DNA of 32,305 bases, from positions 1-32,305 of the IMG/VR virus record IMGVR_UViG_3300032289_000661. One strand, given 5' to 3'. Made by a program: the position numbers and the translations under genes. Below are positions 1 to 7,600 of this stretch, in pieces. This stretch comes from a virus. Below the pieces are notes generated by a model, which ran no database searches, was not told the DNA's origin, and was given only the letters and a program-made list of their open reading frames with translations. Numbering within the stretch: the first letter of the stretch is position 1; each line of letters starts with the position of its first letter.

Positions 1-297
1 AAAGAAGAAGTTACTCCAAATGTAAATATTACTCAAGAGTCCATATTGCTTGGAAGACTTAAAACAGATATTAGAATATCTTCTAAAAATGCAAAAAATG
101 CCATTACCAATATTGTTGTAAGCAATATTAAAGATCGAAATTCTGAGCAAGTTTACATTGAAACTTCTGGTCCAAGATCTGGAAAGGCAACAATATTTGA
201 AGTAGCAACGTTAGAGCCATTTGTTGGTCCTTTTGGGGCTGTAGAATATTATAAGGTTATTTTGCGCAGATCAGAAAACCAGGCAGTAGATGTGTGA
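1..297 (+). CDS. 3' end of a head-tail connector or tail-completion-type protein (partial)
   Basis: The frame is open from the first base of the window, so the gene begins upstream and only its last 98 codons are seen; a TTG at 46 is in frame but nothing marks it as the real start. The visible part is a mixed strand/charged sequence ending in IRxSENQAVDV-like residues, with no motif I recognise. Its stop TGA overlaps the ATG of the next gene (TGATG at 295-299), so the two are translationally coupled. Its place three genes ahead of the major tail protein suggests a connector, neck or tail-completion role. That is inference from gene order only. Confidence 0.6.
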   Translation, partial: KEEVTPNVNITQESILLGRLKTDIRISSKNAKNAITNIVVSNIKDRNSEQVYIETSGPRSGKATIFEVATLEPFVGPFGAVEYYKVILRRSENQAVDV

Positions 298-965
298 TGA
301 TTTCAGTTAAAGTAAATAATAAGAAATTTAAAAAACAAATGAATAACCTTATGGGTTATAGTGTAGGATTTTTGACTGGAGTAGAGCAAGGGCAGGGAGT
401 GTTTTTAAAGGGCTTTGGCCTTACAGTTCTAGAATCACTAAAACAATATATTGACTCTAATGCCAGAGTATCTTCAGAGTTATTGCACCATGTTTATGAA
501 TGGAATCAGACAGGGTCTCCAGAGGCAAGATTATTTGATATTAGATATGCCGTAAATGGGGTTGGACTATCCTTTGATTCAAAATTTAAACAATCAAGAA
601 GTATTAAAGATGGTTCCAGAGTTCCTTTCTACGATAAGGCCAGAATTATGGAAAACGGAATTCCAGTAACAATAGTTCCTAAAAATAGAGTTTTAGCCTT
701 TAATGTTGATGGAGAAGATGTTTTTACCTCTTCGCCAGTTACTGTGACGAATCCTGGAGGTAATGTACAGGGCGAGTACGAAAGAGTATTTGATAGCTTT
801 TTTAATCTTTACTTTAAACAATCATTTTTAGCATCAACTGGCATTTTATCATATTTAGAAAATCCAATAGATTTTAAAAAGAATTTTTCTAAAGGAAAGT
901 CTGGAGGACGTGCCCTTGGCATTTCTATTGGGAAACAGTGGATTGCAAAGGCTGGTATAATTTAA
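297..965 (+). CDS. Putative tail-completion / HK97 gp10-like protein
   Basis: The protein has 222 residues starting at ATG 297; a GTG at 294 is in frame directly before it, but the TGATG overlap favours the ATG. The sequence is basic, with a lysine-rich N terminus and a C-terminal KSGGR...IGKQWIAKAGII. No membrane segment or catalytic motif is visible. Position, size and basic character resemble the gp10-type neck/tail-completion proteins that sit before the tail terminator and major tail protein in siphophages; this is inference, not a recognised domain. Almost all arginines use AGA, in sharp contrast with the major tail protein downstream. The gene after it begins one base past its stop. 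Confidence 0.55.
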   Translation: MISVKVNNKKFKKQMNNLMGYSVGFLTGVEQGQGVFLKGFGLTVLESLKQYIDSNARVSSELLHHVYEWNQTGSPEARLFDIRYAVNGVGLSFDSKFKQSRSIKDGSRVPFYDKARIMENGIPVTIVPKNRVLAFNVDGEDVFTSSPVTVTNPGGNVQGEYERVFDSFFNLYFKQSFLASTGILSYLENPIDFKKNFSKGKSGGRALGISIGKQWIAKAGII

Positions 966-966
966 C

Positions 967-1608
967 ATGGCAATTTCATACCCACCAATTTTTATAAATG
1001 CTTATTTATCAGAGAAAGTTCCAGCAGCCTTGGGCCTTGGTAGATTTTCAAAAGATACAATGAGATTTTTCCCTACACTTCCTACAGATATAAACTCATT
1101 GACAGAAACATTTCCAGATGTTGCAAATGATGTTTTTGCGGTATATGACAGAATGTTTAAGATGAGAAGGCGAGCATTCCCTCATATTAAAGATGAGCAG
1201 CTACTGTACTATTTTTATAAAATGCACGGCGACCCAGTGGCCCTAATTGAAACCTCACAGATTGTCCAGGATCTTTTAGATCGTGGAGACGAGTCAGCCC
1301 AAGAGGTAAACGAATGGATTAAAAATAAACAAGCTTCAGCAAATCCACTGCTGGACGACAGGGGCGACGAGTACCCGTTAGTATACTTTCACGATATAAA
1401 AATATATCAGCTAGAAGAAACCAGGGACATTATTGATTTTGGAACAGCAAGAACCTTTGCTGGAAATAAGATAATTATTGATTATTGCTATCACACAGTC
1501 GGATATAACAAGGCAGCCAGAGATGAGGCTACAATTCTCAATAGCGATGCTAACCAAAACAACGATATCCTAGTTCCGCCAGAAACATACAACGGAACAG
1601 CACTATAG
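967..1608 (+). CDS. Putative tail terminator / neck protein
   Basis: The protein has 213 residues and begins at ATG 967, one base after the preceding stop. It is soluble, with many aromatic and acidic residues and no membrane segment. Visible features include a basic stretch (KMRRRAFPHIKDEQ, about residues 68-81) and a strand-rich C-terminal half that ends in a flexible Asn/Pro/Thr tail. As the last gene before the promoter of the major tail protein, it occupies the place where siphophages usually encode the tail terminator or a neck/portal-adjacent factor. I do not recognise a family motif, so the role is by position only. A different tail-completion function is equally possible. Confidence 0.5.
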   Translation: MAISYPPIFINAYLSEKVPAALGLGRFSKDTMRFFPTLPTDINSLTETFPDVANDVFAVYDRMFKMRRRAFPHIKDEQLLYYFYKMHGDPVALIETSQIVQDLLDRGDESAQEVNEWIKNKQASANPLLDDRGDEYPLVYFHDIKIYQLEETRDIIDFGTARTFAGNKIIIDYCYHTVGYNKAARDEATILNSDANQNNDILVPPETYNGTAL

Positions 1609-1618
1609 CAATAAAGGC

Positions 1619-1627
1619 TGGTATACT
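1619..1627 (+). promoter_or_regulatory. Extended -10 promoter of the major tail protein
   Basis: TGG followed by TATACT forms an extended -10 element in the 71-base gap before the major tail gene. A second TATACT-like hexamer overlaps just downstream (1629-1634). No good -35 is visible, which is tolerated with an extended -10. Transcription would begin near 1634, giving a leader of about 46 bases that contains the ribosome site at 1665-1671. The same TGG-TATAMT string recurs at 2385 and 19280. Confidence 0.55.
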
Positions 1628-1664
1628 TATACTTGAGGAAACACGCCTATTATTCTAAAGAAAA

Positions 1665-1671
1665 AGAGGTG
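1665..1671 (+). promoter_or_regulatory. Strong Shine-Dalgarno site of the major tail gene
   Basis: AGAGGTG lies eight bases before ATG 1680, inside a purine-rich run. It is among the best ribosome sites in the window and fits the high output expected of a major structural protein. It also fixes the start codon of that gene. Confidence 0.7.
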
Positions 1672-1679
1672 AAATAATT

Positions 1680-2324
1680 ATGGCATATACACGTGGTTCA
1701 AGTTCTAACATTATTGTTGGAGCAGCAGCACTATGGACATATGAAGCAGGTACGCTAACAGATGCAGACCTACCAACGCTAACTGAAGATGTATCTTACA
1801 AGACAACCTTGTCAGCAGATGCAGATTTCCGTAACGTCGGATACACCATGAACGGTCTGGAGATTCAGTTCCAGCCTGATTTTGGTGAGGTACAGGTTGA
1901 TCAGGTTCTAGACGTAGCCAAGCTATACAAGCAGGGTATGCAGGTTAACCTGAATACTACATTTGCTGAATCTACACTAGAGAACTTGTTGTTCTCTCTT
2001 GCAGGTAAGGACTCAGATCTAGCAAACGTTCCAAACGGATCTTTCGGTGCTGGTAACCCAGCCCTAAATCTTTCAGCTGGTGACATTGGAGAATGTCCAG
2101 TTGAGCGTGGTCTAGTTGCAGTTGGTCCAGGTACAGGTGACTGTGCAGTAGGAAGCTCACTAGAGCGTATCTACGTTGCATACCGTGCACTTTCAATTGA
2201 GAGTGTTACAGTATCGGCAAAGCGCGATGAGGCAACAATGTTTGAGGTCTCATTCCGTCTGCTACCTAACGACGATGCATCATACGGTAAGATCGTAGAT
2301 CGTACCCTATCATTGGTATCGTAA
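1680..2324 (+). CDS. Major tail protein (tail tube)
   Basis: The protein has 214 residues. The N terminus MAYTRGSSSNIIVGAAALWTY and the C-terminal half rich in beta strands (SIESVTVSAKRDEATMFEVSFRLLPND) look like the tube-forming proteins of long-tailed actinobacteriophages. Three further signs support this: the gene sits directly before the tail chaperones and tape measure; it has its own promoter, a strong ribosome site and a terminator behind it; and its codon use differs from neighbouring tail genes. I see Arg encoded by CGT/CGC throughout with no AGA, while flanking genes use mostly AGA. This is the usual mark of a highly expressed phage structural gene. Hexamers would stack to form the tail tube. 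Confidence 0.8.
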   Translation: MAYTRGSSSNIIVGAAALWTYEAGTLTDADLPTLTEDVSYKTTLSADADFRNVGYTMNGLEIQFQPDFGEVQVDQVLDVAKLYKQGMQVNLNTTFAESTLENLLFSLAGKDSDLANVPNGSFGAGNPALNLSAGDIGECPVERGLVAVGPGTGDCAVGSSLERIYVAYRALSIESVTVSAKRDEATMFEVSFRLLPNDDASYGKIVDRTLSLVS

Positions 2325-2349
2325 TAACTAAATAACAACTTAATAGCAG

Positions 2350-2382
2350 AACCGTCCAGTTTAATAGCTGGGCGGTTTTGTA
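2350..2382 (+). terminator. Rho-independent terminator behind the major tail gene
   Basis: A 10-bp stem with one T-G pair (AACCGTCCAG at 2350-2359 with CTGGGCGGTT at 2368-2377) closes an 8-base loop and runs into TTGT-ATTT. It would separate the abundant major tail transcript from the chaperone and tape measure genes. The next promoter element begins only a few bases later. Confidence 0.8.
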
Positions 2383-2384
2383 TT

Positions 2385-2393
2385 TGGTATACT
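2385..2393 (+). promoter_or_regulatory. Extended -10 promoter, apparently leaderless, of the first tail chaperone
   Basis: TGG plus TATACT ends at 2393, seven bases before the A of ATG 2400, which is exactly the usual distance to the transcription start. No Shine-Dalgarno sequence lies between. The expected mRNA would therefore begin at or next to the start codon. The element abuts the terminator at 2350-2382, so this gene is re-initiated after termination. Confidence 0.6.
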
Positions 2394-2399
2394 TATAAG

Positions 2400-3113
2400 A
2401 TGGCCACTAAAATATATGATTCTGAAGTCATAAAGACTATAGACGGGGTAGAGATATATATAACCCCTCTAAAGATAAAATATCTAAGAATGTTCTTAGA
2501 AGAATTTGAAACTGTTAAATTAGCTAAAGACGATGACGGTGCTATAGAAAGATTGCTCTATTGCACAAGAATAGCTATGCAGCAGTATTATCCAGAAATA
2601 AAAACAATAGACGATGTAGGCGATAGTTTTGATCTTCAGACCATATATAAAATAATTAACATTGCAGCTGGTATTAAAATAAATCAAGAAAAAACTGAAG
2701 AAACTGTAAAGAAACAGGCAGAAGACAGTGGGGCTTCTTGGGATGACCTAGACTTAGCGAAGTTAGAGTCAGAGGTATTTTTGCTTGGCATTTGGAAAGA
2801 CTACGAGGACCTAGAGATGTCGCTTTCTATGTCAGAGTTAACTGCAACACTAACTGCAAAAAGAGAACTAGAATACTCAGATAAAAAGTTTCAGGCATCT
2901 ATTCAGGGAATAGATCTCGACAAGCATTCTGGCAAAAATGACTCTGATGCCTGGGAAAAGATGAAAGCCAGGGTATTTTCTGGTGGAGGAACAAGTAACC
3001 CCAATGACATTACAGCTCTTCAGGGTGTTAATGCTGCCAAGGCTGGATTTGGAATTGGTATGGGGCTAGGCTATGAAAAAATTGAGAAAAAACAAAAGCC
3101 CCCTGTGATATAA
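2400..3113 (+). CDS. Tail assembly chaperone, long form (G+T-like)
   Basis: The protein has 237 residues. Residues 1 to about 98 form a helical domain that is clearly paralogous to the protein encoded at 3144-3455: both start MAT, then VIK-x2-DG, PLKI-x2-LR-x-F, AM-x-Q, and a TIYKI/TVYKI segment at the same places. The remainder (from about residue 108, SWDDLDLAKLESEVFLLGIW, then SMSELTATLTAKRELEYSDKKF) resembles the T-type extension of tail chaperones, followed by a Gly/Asn-rich tail. Tail chaperones coat the tape measure protein during tube polymerisation. Most phages make a short and a long form by programmed frameshifting; here the long form is one uninterrupted frame. The start is ATG 2400, without a ribosome site. 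Confidence 0.75.
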   Translation: MATKIYDSEVIKTIDGVEIYITPLKIKYLRMFLEEFETVKLAKDDDGAIERLLYCTRIAMQQYYPEIKTIDDVGDSFDLQTIYKIINIAAGIKINQEKTEETVKKQAEDSGASWDDLDLAKLESEVFLLGIWKDYEDLEMSLSMSELTATLTAKRELEYSDKKFQASIQGIDLDKHSGKNDSDAWEKMKARVFSGGGTSNPNDITALQGVNAAKAGFGIGMGLGYEKIEKKQKPPVI

Positions 3114-3114
3114 T
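3106..3114 (+). promoter_or_regulatory. Extended -10 promoter of the short tail chaperone
   Basis: TGA plus TATAAT overlaps the stop codon of the long chaperone. Transcription would start near 3121, leaving a leader of about 23 bases that carries AGAGGA (3131-3136) eight bases... before ATG 3144. A separate promoter would let the short form be made in excess over the long form, replacing the ratio control normally set by frameshifting. That functional reading is inference. Confidence 0.5.
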
Positions 3115-3143
3115 TAGACAAGCATTATCGAGAGGAAAAAATA

Positions 3144-3455
3144 ATGGCAACTACAATAAGTGAAGAAAAAGTAATCAAGCTACTTGATGGAACAGATTTA
3201 ACAGTTCGACCACTAAAGATTTCGCTACTAAGAACTTTTATGAAAAAGTTTGTTGCGATTCAGGATGTGGCAGAAGACAACGACAAGTCCATGGACTTAC
3301 TACTGGATTGCGTGATGATTGCTATGGAGCAATTTAACCCCGATCTTGCAAAAGACAAGGCAAAGCTAGAAGAAATTCTTGACTTGCCTACAGTATATAA
3401 GATTGTTGAAGAGGCATCTGGAAACACAGCATTTCTTCCAACATCTATTAAATAG
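3144..3455 (+). CDS. Tail assembly chaperone, short form (G-like paralogue)
   Basis: The protein has 103 residues and matches the first ~98 residues of the preceding chaperone along its whole length (VIK-x2-DG, PLKI-x2-LR-x-F, LLLDCVMIAMEQ versus LLYCTRIAMQQ, TVYKIVEEASG versus TIYKIINIAAG). It lacks the T-type extension. I read both other frames past its stop: the -1 frame meets TAA at 3503 and the frame of the tape measure is closed by TAA at 3457, so no frameshift product of useful length can arise here. It should act with the long form to hold the tape measure protein. AGAGGA at 3131-3136 supports ATG 3144. Confidence 0.75.
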   Translation: MATTISEEKVIKLLDGTDLTVRPLKISLLRTFMKKFVAIQDVAEDNDKSMDLLLDCVMIAMEQFNPDLAKDKAKLEEILDLPTVYKIVEEASGNTAFLPTSIK

Positions 3456-3477
3456 TTAAAAAGGGAAGTGCGGATGT

Positions 3478-4683
3478 ATGGCTGAAAACATACAGTCAAA
3501 CATAATTATAAATGTTGATACCAAAATTGGTATCGCAGAGATTAAGAATCTGCAGAGGCAGGTTGCTTCCCTTAATGCGCAGCTACTGAAAAGTGGAGCA
3601 GCTCAAGCACGTGCTGCAGAAAACGTTCAGCGAAATCTATTAAATAATATAAATGCTACTGGTCAGTTTGCTGCAAATGTAAGAAATATAACTAGTACTA
3701 CAGAAAATTTTACAAATAGGCTAGAAAAAAATAAGCTTGGCCTAGGCGAGTATTTCCGCTATGCGGGCGGAGCCAGTAAAACTTTTGGTAAACTTTTTAG
3801 AAATGAATTTGACACAATTGAAAAGGTTGCTCGTGAAAGAGTAAAGACTATTCAAACTCAGTTCACAAAGCTGGGCCGTAATGCAAATGGATCTCTTCAA
3901 GCCATAGCAGTGCGGCCTTTGGCTTTGGATATGAATAACCTGGCTACAAAAACTGAGATGGCCGCTCAAAAACAGCAGATCTTCAACCAGCTAGTAAAAC
4001 AGGGATCTACCAACTTACTAAATTTTGGTAAAAATACTCAGTGGGCTGGCCGCCAGCTCATGGTTGGATTCTCTATTCCTCTTGCATACATAGGAACTAT
4101 TGCGGCAAAAACTTTCATGGAAATGGAAGAGCAGGCAATTAGATTTAAGCGTGTATATGGAGACTCATTTACAGCATCTTCTGAGACAGACAAGATGGTC
4201 GTTCAGATTAAAGAGTTGGCAAACGAGTTTACAAAATATGGCGTTGCTGCAGAAAAAACAATGAAGATGGCAGCCGACGCTGCAGCTATGGGACAGATGG
4301 GGGCAGACCTATTAGCCCAGGTAGGCCAGGCAACAAGGCTCGCAGTTCTTGGTGGCGTAGAACAAGACCAGGCTCTACAAACAACAATATCTCTGACCAA
4401 CGCCTTCGGTCTTGCAGCAGAAGACCTGACTGGTAAAATAAACTTCCTTAACGCAGTTGAAAACCAAACTGTAACCTCTATTGAAGACTTAACAATTGCA
4501 GTTCCAAAAGCTGGTCCAGTTATTCAACAGCTTGGAGGAGACGTTGAAGACCTAACCTTCTTCCTTACTGCCATGCGAGAAGGTGGAATCAACGCCTCTG
4601 AAGGTGCAAACGCACTCAAGTCTGGTCTTGCATCTATGATTAATCCAGCGGAAAAAACTAGTTCTTGGCTAGCCTGGGTGTAA
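3478..4683 (+). CDS. Tape measure protein, N-terminal part (split gene)
   Basis: The 401 residues begin with a coiled-coil-prone region (IKNLQRQVASLNAQLLKSG, about residues 21-40) and continue into a typical TP901-type tape measure core: a hydrophobic stretch near residues 190-215, then KTMKMAADAAAMGQMGADL and the conserved ATRLAVLGG, TNAFGL and MREGGINASEGANALKSGL segments. The core stops abruptly at TAA 4681, where the protein continues without a gap in the -1 frame (LASLGVNIKQIVDSNAGDV). AGGGAAG at 3462-3468 supports ATG 3478. The gene is either disrupted, recoded, or affected by a sequence error. Tape measures set tail length and line the tube lumen. Confidence 0.85.
   Translation: MAENIQSNIIINVDTKIGIAEIKNLQRQVASLNAQLLKSGAAQARAAENVQRNLLNNINATGQFAANVRNITSTTENFTNRLEKNKLGLGEYFRYAGGASKTFGKLFRNEFDTIEKVARERVKTIQTQFTKLGRNANGSLQAIAVRPLALDMNNLATKTEMAAQKQQIFNQLVKQGSTNLLNFGKNTQWAGRQLMVGFSIPLAYIGTIAAKTFMEMEEQAIRFKRVYGDSFTASSETDKMVVQIKELANEFTKYGVAAEKTMKMAADAAAMGQMGADLLAQVGQATRLAVLGGVEQDQALQTTISLTNAFGLAAEDLTGKINFLNAVENQTVTSIEDLTIAVPKAGPVIQQLGGDVEDLTFFLTAMREGGINASEGANALKSGLASMINPAEKTSSWLAWV
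4662..4680 (+). other. Frame-change window in the tape measure gene
   Basis: The upstream frame ends at TAA 4681-4683. The downstream frame is closed by TAG 4659-4661. A continuous protein therefore requires a -1 shift (or one missing base) between 4662 and 4680. The A6 run at 4652-4657 lies before that TAG, so an error or slip there would hit the stop. No canonical X-XXY-YYZ heptamer is present in the window. The only runs are TT, CC and GGG. Confidence 0.7.
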
Positions 4684-7600
4684 ATATTAAACAAATTGTA
4701 GACTCTAATGCAGGAGATGTAACTGCCACAGTTATTGAGCTAGCCAACGCCCTGAATACATTAGACCCACTAAATAGGTCGAGAGCCATTGAGCAACTAT
4801 TTGGAAAGTTTCAGTTCTCAAGACTATCAACACTATTCCAGAACGTTGTAAAAGAGGGTACGCAGGCAGAGCGAGTCTTAAAGCTATCTTCGTCTACAGC
4901 AGAAGAGCTTGCAATACTATCTGAGCGAGAGCTAAAGCGTATTGAAGATTCACCAATGTACAAGTTTAAAAAAGCTGTTGAAGATATAAGGGTTTCCCTG
5001 GTTCCACTGGGAGAGGCATTCCTAAAGGCTGTAACCCCTATTGTTGAATTTGTAAAGGGCTTTTTAGACAAGTTTAATGAAATGAGCGATGGAGCTAAGC
5101 AGTTTACGGTGCTTATAACAACTGTTGTTGCTGGAATTGGTCCAATATTGCTAATGACATTTGGTCTAATAGCTAACGGTGCAGCAAACATTATAAAACT
5201 TTTTGCAGGGCTTCGAAATGTATTTTCTGGGTTGGGTGGACAGTCCAACACTCTTGGCTCTCAGACAGAATATTTGACCCAGCAACAGCTTGAAGCAGCC
5301 GCAGTCGCATCCTCACTAGATCAAAAACATGCAAAACTTATTCAAACTTTTACTTCAGAAACTGGTGCTGTAAATAATCTAGCTTCTGCTTATGGTAGGG
5401 CCATTATCGCCCAATCAAAGCTTTTAGGTGTTCCACTTGGGGCTGGAGGAAAAACTTTACCAAAGACTCCAAATGTTAAGAAGTATAAAACTGGAGTTGT
5501 TTCTGTGCCTGGTCCAAAGGGCGCTGGCGATGTTGTCCCAGCCATGCTTTCACCAGGGGAAGCAGTTATTCCAACAAAGATGGCTCAAAAATATGGTCCA
5601 CTAATCAACTCTATGATTAGCGGCAATGTTCCTGGTTATGAGAGCGGCAAGCCTGCAAAGCTCAAGTATAGTGTTGCAGACCCATCTATATCATTTCCTG
5701 CAAAATTCTTGTTAGAGGCTTCTCACATGTCTCCTGGAACAGATGTCTTAAGTTCTAATAAGGCCAAGCAGATCATGAATGCTGAAATTGATGATTTGAT
5801 TAAGCAAGGAATTATAAAAGAATCTATGGTAGATAGGTCAATAATTTCAAGAATATCTAAAGAAGTTAGACTAAATAGCCAAACAGCTGGAATGCTGACC
5901 AAAACATTTAATCAATTTTTTACAGATAAAAGAGCTGTAAAAGATGTCACTAGTATTCTTAACGAGCTTTCAAAAACAAAGGCACTTTCTGGGGGCAGCC
6001 TAATTCCAAACATGGATTACCTTGTTAAAAATGGTATGGTTGGAAAGGTCAGTGATTCAACAACTACAAAATACCTAGAGGACTTGGATAAAACCTTTAG
6101 ATCAATGATTTCAAACTCTAAGTCAAAAGCCCTTTCTGAAAGACAGTTGCAAGATATTTTTGTAAAGGCTCAAGACGAGGCAGAGAAAAAGATTGTAAAG
6201 TTTGACGAAAAGGAAAGTATTAGAAAGGCAAATGTTTTTGGCAGAGCCAAGACTAGCCCAGTAGTTCCAGGGTCTGAAAAGTCAGGAAGAACAAATCTTC
6301 CTAACCCATACATTAAATATCAAGATACTCAGAAACAGCTAAGATCTCCAGAGACTAGAAAAAGGTTAATGAGCTTTGCAAAGATAGCCGATACCTGGGC
6401 TACAAAGAATTCTATGAAAACTAAAGCATCTCAGGCTGACAGAGACGCAATTAAGAATCTGTTTAAAACCTTGCCAGAAGATGAAGCCAAAAAGCTTATG
6501 TTGTCACTATCTGCTAGTGATGGAAGTAAAGAAGATGTTTCAAAAATTATTAAAGATGCTAATAATAAAACTCTAAAAACTCCAGAGCTTAAAAAAGAAG
6601 TTGTTAAGCAAGCAGCAAAAGCTACCAAGGGTGCTCAAACGTTTAATATGTCTGAAATTCTTGGCTCCACGGCCAAGAGTGTTCCAACTGGAAAAGCTGG
6701 ATTGATAGCAAGACTTTTTGGCGTACGAGCACGTTTTGGTGGTATAGCAAAGTCAACAACTCAATCAAAACTGCTATCTGAGTTGCTCAAAAAATCTAGA
6801 GTTTCTACTAGAATGCCTAGCGACATGCTTACTGAAATGCTGGGCAAGGGTGACACCAAGTACAAGACTGCCTTTGATACTGGATATGGTGCAGATTTTA
6901 CAAAGAATAGATCTTCAGCTGGTAGGGGATCAGAAAATAAGTATGGGAAGCAGCAAAGAAGCAAGCTTGAGAGCGATGTATTTGGAATTCCATATGGAGC
7001 CAACTCTTTAGATAGGCCAACATATGGTGCCGTAGCAACCGTTAGTCCAGCTGCTAAAATTCTTGCCAAGTTGTTCGGAAGACTAACTGGTAAACAGTTC
7101 CTTGATGTTACTAATCCCCTAAATAGTAATCTAGATCTGTACGGAGATACATCTCTAATTGGTAAACGCTCTATTGGCCGTAGATCAAAATTTTATGGTA
7201 ATGACATATTAAATCAGTACCTTAAGTTTCCACAAGGATTTAGTGGTAAATACGCACCACAATTACAAAATCTTTACGGTGCAAAAGACTTTGGTAGAGA
7301 TTCTGGTAATCTAAAGTCAACACTTTCTCACCAATTTGGAACAAGCTACAAGTCTGGTCCACCAGACAAGTGGGGAAATCAGGCATATATATCAAATCCA
7401 GGAATCCCTTATATAGAGACTTATACCCCAGGTGGATTTGATCTAAGAGAAATTTCAAAAATTGTTACAAAAAACCCAGAGGCTATTCCGCTTATCAGAG
7501 CAGCCCTAAAAGCACAGGGATTAAAGATTCCAGTGCGTGGCCAGCGTTCTGGAATTATGGCCAAGATATTTGGATTTGAGGACGGGGTAGTTAGCGTTCC

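Noticed and set aside
3440-3505. Programmed frameshift extending the short tail chaperone
   Set aside because: The -1 frame ends at TAA 3503 and the tape measure frame is closed by TAA 3457; no T-like sequence follows.
4652-4657. A6 homopolymer as the cause of the tape measure frame break
   Set aside because: An added A or a -1 slip here would be followed at once by TAG 4659-4661 in the new frame, so it cannot join the two parts.
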